From NCBI GenBank assembly GCA_947178245.1, contig CAMWXO010000014.1:1-21049 (forward strand): DNA of 21,049 bases, in the 5' to 3' direction. The notes beneath the pieces are model-generated. The model worked only from the letters and a program-made list of their open reading frames with translations, was not told where the DNA came from and searched no databases. This stretch comes from an uncultured Porphyromonadaceae bacterium. GTDB taxonomy: Bacteria; Bacteroidota; Bacteroidia; Bacteroidales; Muribaculaceae. Both the position numbers and the translations under genes were made by a program. Shown here in pieces: positions 15,570-21,049 of the stretch (positions are counted from its first letter, which is position 1; each line of letters starts with the position of its first letter).

Positions 15570-16765
15570 TGCATCCGCAGGCGCCACGCGCCTTTCACTT
15601 TCCGGCGTACGGCCAGCATATTCACTGCCAGCACCGCCATCGTGAGGAGAGTGGCGGTGGCCAAGCCCCAGATCAGTCCTCCTGTGGCTGCCCCGAGGGC
15701 TTCGAGAGCCCCGGCATATTGCGACCTCAGCAAAAAGAGCGAAATGATCACTCCCGCCCAGGAGAAGCAGCATGCCGTGGCGATCATGACTGCGTAGGGA
15801 GCCCTCACCCTTGCGAGCGGAGCTCCGAGCATTAGCAGGCGATGGATCACAACACGGTTTTTCTCAAGGAGCAGCGATATCGAGAGCATGAGCACGAACA
15901 CCGACAGAAGCGTGATGACAATGCCGATAGCCATGACTATCCCCATTGCCACGCGGAGCAGGAAGGCGGCTGATGAGCCGGATTTGTCGCCGGCCGTCTC
16001 GAGCGATTTCTCCTTCAGATAGTCGGCTATGGCCACGTCGCCCGGCGATGACACGTCCACTATCAGGCGCGAGGCCCCGGCTTTCTCTCCCGGCGCCAGT
16101 CTTTCAGAAGCATAATCCATGAACGCCTGCGGCACGAGCACCGTATTGAGCCGCTTGCTGAAGCCGGCTATCCGCCCCTCCATCTTCAGCGAGCGGGTGC
16201 CGTCTTCGCTGCGCATGTAGAGCGAGAGCGGAATGCCGCTGATGAGCGATTCAGACAGCTGCGGAAGCCCTGCCGAGCCCGCGAAGCCGAAATTGTAGAG
16301 GGTCAGATATTCCTTGGGGATGATCACCGGGACAATGCCCGAAGCAGGATCAAACTTCCAGTCGGCAGCCGCCACATCCACGAATCCGTCGGGCACTGAC
16401 TCGAAGAAGAGCGCCGTCTCCATGCCGCGACCACCCGATGAGATGGATGCGTAGACGCGGAAAGGGGAGGAGGTGAACTCGCCCACGCGTCTCACCCACG
16501 GCTGCGCCTCAAGGTCGGCTTTCTCGGCGGCGGAGAACTCCGACGAAGAGCCCACGCCGAGAGTGTTGGCCGAGGTCACGCGCTTGTTGAGCACCATGTA
16601 GTCGGTGTGCATGAAGCTGTCGTCATCGCTCCAGATGTCGCGTGTGTCGGTATATACCATCACCGCTACCGACACGATAAGGATGCCGAGGAAATTGGAG
16701 AGCGCGAAGCCGGCTATCCTTGCTGCGGAAGTGTTTCTTTTGAGGAGTTTTGCTATGAGACTCAT
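15566..16765 (-). CDS. ABC transporter permease, MacB/FtsX type
   Basis: A 399-aa inner-membrane protein with the four-helix layout of type VII (MacB/LolC/FtsX) permeases. One helix is near the N-terminus (about 18-38), then a large extracytoplasmic domain (about 42-265), then three helices (about 271-297, 322-345, 358-383). The coupling region LLEKNRVVIHRLLMLGAPLA after the second helix is the usual FtsX-like motif that contacts the ATPase. The protein ends in a basic cytoplasmic tail. Members of this class do not move substrates through the membrane; they transmit ATP-driven motion to periplasmic partners, for example lipoprotein extraction or macrolide/toxin efflux. The ATG overlaps the ATPase stop by one base (TGATG), and its own stop overlaps the DUF2752 start (ATGA). 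Substrate unknown. Confidence 0.85.
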   Translation of the reverse strand: MSLIAKLLKRNTSAARIAGFALSNFLGILIVSVAVMVYTDTRDIWSDDDSFMHTDYMVLNKRVTSANTLGVGSSSEFSAAEKADLEAQPWVRRVGEFTSSPFRVYASISSGGRGMETALFFESVPDGFVDVAAADWKFDPASGIVPVIIPKEYLTLYNFGFAGSAGLPQLSESLISGIPLSLYMRSEDGTRSLKMEGRIAGFSKRLNTVLVPQAFMDYASERLAPGEKAGASRLIVDVSSPGDVAIADYLKEKSLETAGDKSGSSAAFLLRVAMGIVMAIGIVITLLSVFVLMLSISLLLEKNRVVIHRLLMLGAPLARVRAPYAVMIATACCFSWAGVIISLFLLRSQYAGALEALGAATGGLIWGLATATLLTMAVLAVNMLAVRRKVKGAWRLRMQ

Positions 16766-17424
16766 CAGAGATTAAGTTTTTCGGGATTTTCAATCAGGAG
16801 AGGATTGCCTACGGAGAACACGATCACCGCCGCGCCCTGACGCCGCGCCTCCTCCTCCACGATGGCCGCCGCGATGCGGTTGTTGGCCTCATCGAGATGG
16901 CTCACCGGCTCGTCGAGCAGTATGAAGTCGAAGGGCTGGCAGAGGGTGCGGATCAGTGCCACTCGCTGCTGCTGCCCCACCGAGAGCTTGCCCGCCGGGA
17001 AATCGCGTCGCCCGTCAATTCCCAGCCTCTCCATCCAGTGAAGGGCGCGCTCCATGTCGGCCTCGCCCGAGATCTCGGCCTTCAGGCGGATGTTGTCGAT
17101 GGCTGATAGATCCGGGAAGAGGGCAAGATCCTGAGGCAGATAGGCCAGTGTGTCGCGGCGCAGGCGCTGCCAGTCAGCTATGGAGAATGCCGCCGTGTCG
17201 ACCCCGTCGAATAATATCTTTCCCTCATAGTCGCGTCTCGCGCCCATGATGAATGACGCAAGGCTCGATTTGCCCCCGCCGCTGGCCGACTCCACCAGAT
17301 AGCGGCCGCCACGCCTGAAGGTCACTTCGGAGCGCCACACCTGCGAAGACGGCATCTCCTCCCTGGCGAATACGCTCGGGAGGAGACCTGTAAGCTTAAT
17401 TTCTTCCGTATGCTTCATTGTCAC
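16765..17424 (-). CDS. ABC transporter ATP-binding protein with divergent motifs
   Basis: A 219-aa nucleotide-binding domain, partner of the adjacent permease. Recognisable parts: Walker A SASGGGKSS (46-54), Q-loop YLPQDL (Gln98), signature LSVGQQQR (147-154), Walker B FILLDEP with Glu172, and D-loop SHLDE (175-179). Three departures stand out. The first Gly of Walker A is Ser46, the signature is LSVGQ instead of LSGGQ, and the H-loop His appears replaced by Val205 (IVFSVGNP). Lys52 and Glu172 are kept, so ATP binding and some hydrolysis remain plausible. The start is either GTG at 17424, which overlaps the stop of the lipoprotein gene as GTGA, or ATG at 17418, two codons later; the GTG fits coupled translation. 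The size is that of MacB/LolD-type ATPases. Confidence 0.88.
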   Translation of the reverse strand: MTMKHTEEIKLTGLLPSVFAREEMPSSQVWRSEVTFRRGGRYLVESASGGGKSSLASFIMGARRDYEGKILFDGVDTAAFSIADWQRLRRDTLAYLPQDLALFPDLSAIDNIRLKAEISGEADMERALHWMERLGIDGRRDFPAGKLSVGQQQRVALIRTLCQPFDFILLDEPVSHLDEANNRIAAAIVEEEARRQGAAVIVFSVGNPLLIENPEKLNL

Positions 17425-18719
17425 AGTAATATCTTGAGCATCGGCTCCACTCCGCCGGTGATCTCAGCCTCCACCATTAAGCTTTTCTTGTGGGGAGTGA
17501 GGCGGATCATCGTGGTCAGGTCGCGGTGGAGAACGGAATACGACATGAAGCCCAGCCAGGCGCCCTTCAGCTTGTCGGCAGCCTCCTCGGGGGTGACGGT
17601 GCCCGTGAAGTCCGGGTTGCCCTTCGTCATTATCACCTTGTCGCCGTCGCGCTTCACCGACATGCCGAGCATTGTCTCCGCTATATATGACATGTCGGAG
17701 AAATTCTTTCCTGTGGTCTGGATATATGCCTCCGCGTCGGCGAGCGAGGAATCGAGGCGCACAGCCACAGTGCCGTCTATCTCGGAGAGGGCGGGGGCTA
17801 TCATCTTGGCGATGGGGATATCCTTGAGCGACTCAGCTATGCTCTTGGTGAGTTTCGGCGATAGGCCGATGGCGAAGAAGATATCGGCAGCTCCTTTGAG
17901 TTGCCTGATGTCGGCCGCATCAAGTTTCTTCACGGGAATCTGAAGGTCGGCCTCCGTCATCTCTGAATTGAGCACCGATGCCTGTGCTACGAGTGTACCT
18001 TTCCTGAAGTCGGCACTGCCCGACAGATAGGCGATATCCTCAAAGGCCAGGGCCATACCCATCCTGACATACGAGAGTTCCGGCATCTTCATCATCGTCC
18101 GGTTATAGTCCACCACGAAATTGATCACCTTGTCGGGGTCGAGGAGCTTGGCGGCCGCCTCCGATCCGGCAAACGACTGCCGGTCGTTGAGCTGCTGTGT
18201 GTATTTCAGCTGCTCCACGTCGGGCTGCCCCTCTGTGCATATCCAGAACTGATTGCCTATCACTACGTTGAGTCCCACTATGCGGGCTCCGTTCTCCTGC
18301 CTCACTGTCAGGGGGGCTTCTCCCTCGGGCGAGGAGTGCTTCTGAATGAAGGCGATGAATTTGTCGGGGTCGTCAAGCATGCCGGATATGTAGGAGCGTG
18401 CGGCTGAGTAATACACGAGCGCCGTGGGCGAGATTCCCGACTCGCCGTCGCAGATGGCTTTGAGGAGTGCCTTGCGTTCGGGTGTGAGGCTCGCGCTGCC
18501 GTCGATGATTTTCATCATGTCTTTTGAAGGCGAGATCTTGTTGCCGTCGATCTTGCCTCCGAGCGCTTCCACTGTGTGGGGGATATTTACCACGGCCACG
18601 CTCGATGCGTCGGCCGGCACTGTCTTCAGCAGTGAGGCTGCGTCATCGTTGCTGCTCTTCGAGCATGACGCCACCACGAGCATGAGCACCGACAGAATGG
18701 TGAGATGAAGGTATTTCAT
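17421..18719 (-). CDS. DUF4836-like lipoprotein
   Basis: A 432-aa lipoprotein with signal MKYLHLTILSVLMLVVASC and lipid Cys19, followed by SKSSNDDA, a Ser/Asp-rich stretch. The mature part opens SLLKTVPADASSVAVVNIP, which matches the start of DUF4836-family Bacteroidetes lipoproteins (threat-level similarity judged by eye). The rest has alternating strands and helices with no catalytic motif that I recognise; a second similar stretch (IDGTVAVRLDSSLADAEAYI) near residue 300 hints at a repeated domain. Function is unknown. Its stop overlaps the GTG start of the ABC ATPase, so it is probably made together with the transporter and may be its periplasmic or outer-membrane partner. It starts 41 bases after ribH. 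Confidence 0.68.
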   Translation of the reverse strand: MKYLHLTILSVLMLVVASCSKSSNDDAASLLKTVPADASSVAVVNIPHTVEALGGKIDGNKISPSKDMMKIIDGSASLTPERKALLKAICDGESGISPTALVYYSAARSYISGMLDDPDKFIAFIQKHSSPEGEAPLTVRQENGARIVGLNVVIGNQFWICTEGQPDVEQLKYTQQLNDRQSFAGSEAAAKLLDPDKVINFVVDYNRTMMKMPELSYVRMGMALAFEDIAYLSGSADFRKGTLVAQASVLNSEMTEADLQIPVKKLDAADIRQLKGAADIFFAIGLSPKLTKSIAESLKDIPIAKMIAPALSEIDGTVAVRLDSSLADAEAYIQTTGKNFSDMSYIAETMLGMSVKRDGDKVIMTKGNPDFTGTVTPEEAADKLKGAWLGFMSYSVLHRDLTTMIRLTPHKKSLMVEAEITGGVEPMLKILL

Positions 18720-18760
18720 TGATGATGGGTATTATTATGAAACTTATTGCACTTGAAAGG

Positions 18761-19252
18761 CTACATCCGCAGGAATGTGCCCATCGTCAGGGCTGCCACC
18801 GCTGCTTCCGCTCCCTTGTTGCCGAGCGGACCGCCAGCGCGGTCGAGCGCCTGCTGCAGATGATTGACGGTAAGCACTCCGAAGATCACCGGCACTTCCC
18901 CCTCGCAGTTGAGGCGGCATACTCCGTCGGCAGCCTGCGAGCATACATAGTCGAAGTGTGGGGTATCGCCCCGTATCACCGTGCCGATCACCACCACGGC
19001 GTTGTATTTCTTCGGACTCTTGATGATGCGGGCCGCGGCGTAGACGAGTTCCACGGCTCCCGGCACGCTGTAGAGCTCCACGCGCTCGTCGGGGATGCCG
19101 GCGCGCTTGAATACGTCTACTGCTCCGGCAAGAAGCCTGTCGTTTACCTGACGGTTCCAGTCGGCGGTGACCACTGCCACGCGGAAGTGCTCCTTGTCGC
19201 GTATCTCGGGGATATCAAGCAGATTTCCTTCTGTGTTCAATATTGTTGACAT
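18761..19252 (-). CDS. ribH: 6,7-dimethyl-8-ribityllumazine synthase
   Basis: A 163-aa cytoplasmic enzyme that joins 5-amino-6-ribitylamino-uracil and 3,4-dihydroxy-2-butanone 4-phosphate, the penultimate step of riboflavin synthesis. Family features: the substrate-binding start RVAVVTADWNRQVNDRLLAG, VPGAVELVYAA (63-73), VVIGTVIRGDTPHFDYVC with the catalytic His99 and nearby Arg94, and the PVIFGVLTVNHLQQALDRAG segment ending in a Gly-Asn-Lys-Gly loop. The length is that of icosahedral or pentameric enzymes. I see no FMN riboswitch; the gap to the upstream TPR gene is only 21 bases, so it is expressed as part of the recF cluster. Other rib genes are not in the window. Confidence 0.97.
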   Translation of the reverse strand: MSTILNTEGNLLDIPEIRDKEHFRVAVVTADWNRQVNDRLLAGAVDVFKRAGIPDERVELYSVPGAVELVYAAARIIKSPKKYNAVVVIGTVIRGDTPHFDYVCSQAADGVCRLNCEGEVPVIFGVLTVNHLQQALDRAGGPLGNKGAEAAVAALTMGTFLRM

Positions 19253-19273
19253 GATTTTGCTCCTTTCTGGGTT

Positions 19274-20095
19274 TTATTTGCGTCGGAAAGCGCTCAGCCA
19301 CGACACTTTCATGCTTTCCTGAAGCTTGATCATGGCCTTCAGCGTCTCGATGTCGTGCTGCAGTTCCGTCTCGCCGAGCGAGATGGCGTGGGGGAGCACG
19401 GCGTCGAGCAGCCTCTCGGCGCGCGGACGCATCGATTTGACGCGGATCATGATCTCGGCCATCTCCACCGTGAGCCTTATTTCCTTCTTGTTCACTCTTC
19501 CGGCGCGCTTCTTTGAGATGCGGATTGCCTCGGAGTAGAACTTCATTGCCTCGCGGTAGTCGCCCGATGAGGCGAGCAGGCGCCCTACGTTGCAGAGCGA
19601 GTCTACAAGGCGCTCCGTAGCGCTGAGGATGCCGGCGTTCACTTTCTCAGAGAGGGCGTCGGCATGCAGCTGCTGGCGGGCCAGCATGTCGATGGTCTTC
19701 TTCTTCGAGCGCAGGATGCGTGTGGAGAGTTCGAGCGCCAGGATGTGGAGCCGCCCGAAGCGCTCGGGATTGCGCGAGAGGAGCGGATCGAGAATCTTGA
19801 ACAGTGCCTCGAGTTCCTTCTCGCTGCGCTTGTAATCTTTCAGCGTGAAATGTATCTCCACGAGATCGAATACCAGCGCCACTATCAGCGCACGGAACTC
19901 TTCATTGTCGTGATCGGGGAAATCCTTCAGCTGCTGAAGCGCCGAGATGGTGCGCTCGAGAGCCTCTATGTATTTGTCTGTTTTTATCAGCCGCCCTATC
20001 TGCAGCCGCTCGGCCACTACATTGGCGAGCACTTCCGCTTCGGCGGAATCCTTGGGAAACGAGTCCACACGGATATTGACATCAACTTGGTTCAT
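19274..20095 (-). CDS. Tetratricopeptide-repeat protein
   Basis: A 273-aa cytoplasmic, all-helical protein with no signal peptide or membrane helix. Helical pairs of TPR type are visible, clearest at DSLCNVGRLLASSGDYREAM followed by KFYSEAIRISKKRAG, and earlier at ALVFDLVEIHFTLKDYKRSE followed by KELEALFKILD. The tail is basic (SAFRRK). Such a protein stands before ribH in other Bacteroidales as far as I recall; its partner is unknown. TPR folds bind proteins, so a scaffold role is the most that can be said. The ATG at 20095 follows a 63-base gap after the thioesterase gene, in which I found no promoter matching the Bacteroidetes consensus. Confidence 0.82.
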   Translation of the reverse strand: MNQVDVNIRVDSFPKDSAEAEVLANVVAERLQIGRLIKTDKYIEALERTISALQQLKDFPDHDNEEFRALIVALVFDLVEIHFTLKDYKRSEKELEALFKILDPLLSRNPERFGRLHILALELSTRILRSKKKTIDMLARQQLHADALSEKVNAGILSATERLVDSLCNVGRLLASSGDYREAMKFYSEAIRISKKRAGRVNKKEIRLTVEMAEIMIRVKSMRPRAERLLDAVLPHAISLGETELQHDIETLKAMIKLQESMKVSWLSAFRRK

Positions 20096-20158
20096 ATTTA
20101 GGGAGATTAGAGGTTGATTCTATAAAGTATATAACAAATCAGACGCGAAAAGTATGAA

Positions 20159-20593
20159 TCACGACCACACCGCGAGGGCATCTACAAGCGTGGGGTCGAG
20201 GGGCTTCGATTCTCTCGTCTCGAAGTCGATGGCCACCATCACCGATTCGCACGAGGTGCAGATCTCGCCCGTCTCGGTGTTGCGCAGTATCTGCTCGAGT
20301 ATGAAACTTTTCTCGCCGATGTGCTTCACGCGGGTGCGCACCTCCATGGGATAGGTGAATTTGATCTGGCGCATGAAAGTGCAGTTGATATTGACGATCA
20401 CCGCCTCGACACGGCTCCAGTCGTCGGGGGCCACCTTGGTGGCGAGGGTATTGTAGAATTGGGTCTTGCCCACGTCGAAGAGCGCGAACTGCGCGTTGTT
20501 GTTCACGTGGCCGAGCATGTCTATGTCGTTAAACCGGAGCTGCACCGGTGTGGTATGGCGGAATGCCTCCGGGTTGATGTCTTCCTGGGTCAT
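20159..20593 (-). CDS. Hotdog-fold acyl-CoA thioesterase, 4HBT/YbgC type
   Basis: A 144-aa cytoplasmic thioesterase. The motif VQLRFNDIDMLGHVNNNAQF (17-36) is the hallmark of 4-hydroxybenzoyl-CoA thioesterase-like hotdog enzymes; Asp23 or Asp25 would be the catalytic acid, followed by the G-H-V-N-N turn. The central helix (ALFDVGKTQFYNTL) and later strands (AVIVNINCTFMRQIKF, SFILEQILRN, ICTSCESVMVAID) complete the fold. It hydrolyses acyl-CoA or acyl-ACP thioesters; the acyl group cannot be predicted. It lies 26 bases after the DciA/DUF721 gene and 63 before the TPR gene, within the recF-ribH cluster. Confidence 0.9.
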   Translation of the reverse strand: MTQEDINPEAFRHTTPVQLRFNDIDMLGHVNNNAQFALFDVGKTQFYNTLATKVAPDDWSRVEAVIVNINCTFMRQIKFTYPMEVRTRVKHIGEKSFILEQILRNTETGEICTSCESVMVAIDFETRESKPLDPTLVDALAVWS

Positions 20594-20619
20594 TATTGTC
20601 AGCTATGAGGTTTGTTTGT

Positions 20620-20913
20620 CTAAGATTTGAAGATAATGTCTTTTACTGTCTCTTTGCCTGATATTTCATTGATGGCGGCGGCGATGGATGATCGGCGCAT
20701 GTGCAGTTCCGACCTCAGCGACGCGTTGTTCACTCCTACGCTCATCACGCCCCGCTTCATCGTGGGCTTCGAGCAGAGCGACGATATCCCCCGGCCTACC
20801 ACAGCCGCGAAGGCATCGCAGGCCCGCACTTCTTCAAGGCGTTCCTGCATGGCGCTGCTCTCGAGGCATTCGCGCAGCACGTCGGCTATTGTGGTGAAGT
20901 CTTTGCGTTCCAT
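20620..20913 (-). CDS. dciA: DUF721/DciA-family protein
   Basis: A 97-aa protein of the DUF721 (DciA) family, which in many bacteria loads the replicative helicase DnaB. The sequence runs TIADVLRECLESSAMQERLE, CDAFAAVVGRGISSLCSKPT, then GVMSVGVNNASLRSELHMRR and a short helix and basic end. This is the usual helix-strand-strand-helix pattern, with VGVNNASLRSEL corresponding to the conserved 'v.v.s...qeL' stretch. Start choice: ATG at 20913 lies 10 bases after the recF stop; the frame stays open upstream but there overlaps recF. The recF/DUF721 pairing is common in this phylum and supports a replication or repair context. The symbol is a family-level assignment. Confidence 0.85.
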   Translation of the reverse strand: MERKDFTTIADVLRECLESSAMQERLEEVRACDAFAAVVGRGISSLCSKPTMKRGVMSVGVNNASLRSELHMRRSSIAAAINEISGKETVKDIIFKS

Positions 20914-20923
20914 TGCGTTGGTG

Positions 20924-21049
20924 TCAGCCCCGGGGGGATTTGGCCGCGAGCGGCGTGAATTTTCCATCCTCCACCATGAACAGGCTCGAGTCGCCTGAGA
21001 TGGAGTCGATAGTCTCGTCAAGTTGTTCGCGGTTGGTGTCGGTGATGAA
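20924..21049 (-). CDS. recF: RecF recombination protein, C-terminal 41 residues only
   Basis: The 3' end of a gene that runs off the right edge. It reads FITDTNREQLDETIDSI, then SSLFMVEDGKFTPL, and stops at TGA (20926-20924). 'QVFITDTN...L' followed by '...F.v..G.' is the characteristic end of RecF, which loads RecA at gaps and carries an SMC-like ATPase domain that lies outside this window. It is the furthest upstream visible gene of the - strand cluster; the promoter must be beyond 21049. Confidence 0.85.
   Translation of the reverse strand, partial: FITDTNREQLDETIDSISGDSSLFMVEDGKFTPLAAKSPRG

Noticed and set aside
18739..18746. TAAGTTTC (- strand) as a -7 element for the DUF4836-like gene
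   Set aside because: The last base differs from the consensus and no TTG lies 19-21 bases upstream; read-through from ribH is simpler.

Overview
The window comes from a Bacteroidales-type bacterium, most likely a gut member of the Muribaculaceae/Bacteroidaceae/Porphyromonadaceae group. The evidence is a Mfa/Fim-type (type V) fimbrial locus, DUF3575/DUF3868/DUF4836/DUF2027 proteins that are characteristic of this phylum, a Bacteroidetes promoter of the TTG-N21-TAnnTTTG form, and little use of Shine-Dalgarno sites. Coding GC is about 55-60% in most rows that I counted by hand. I saw no rRNA, tRNA, CRISPR array or transposase.

Layout, left to right. (1) 1-910: a broken RelE/HigB-type toxin remnant, then about 550 bp without a gene. 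That stretch holds a GC-rich, hairpin-rich block (361-546), a perfect tandem 11-mer (603-624), an intrinsic terminator (775-812) and a good sigma-ABfr-like promoter (831-864). (2) 911-10829, + strand: a tightly packed six-gene fimbrial operon of DUF3575 barrel protein, DUF3868/OmpA-like protein, Mfa1-like major fimbrillin, FimB/Mfa2-like anchor, fimbrillin-like accessory subunit and a 1116-aa tip protein. (3) 10830-11013: a gap between convergent operons with a strong hairpin and a 14-bp tandem repeat. (4) 11014-15113, - strand: dnaX, a PLP aminotransferase and a DUF2027-Smr protein. (5) 15174-20926, - strand: recF (3' end only), DciA/DUF721, a hotdog thioesterase, a TPR protein, ribH, a DUF4836-like lipoprotein, an ABC ATPase, a MacB/FtsX-type permease and a DUF2752 membrane protein, with stop/start overlaps joining the last four.

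How the parts work together. The fimbrial lipoproteins are expected to be exported, lipidated and carried to the outer membrane. There the major subunit, accessory protein and tip would be trimmed after an Arg and polymerised by strand exchange, while the anchor stays lipid-bound. This scheme is inferred from the P. gingivalis Fim/Mfa systems. The sequence supports it: a [TS]-R-[AG] site lies 31-38 residues after the lipid Cys in three of the four subunits and is missing from the anchor. The - strand half is mostly housekeeping (replication, flavin synthesis, amino-acid metabolism). Its least understood part is the overlapping four-gene lipoprotein/ABC/permease/DUF2752 unit, whose ATPase departs from several consensus motifs.

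The best candidates for something new are the tip protein (a fimbrillin-like N-terminal part, an EF-hand-like loop, two C-terminal modules each ending I-R-C-V-R, and a GC drop within the frame) and the coupled ABC unit.
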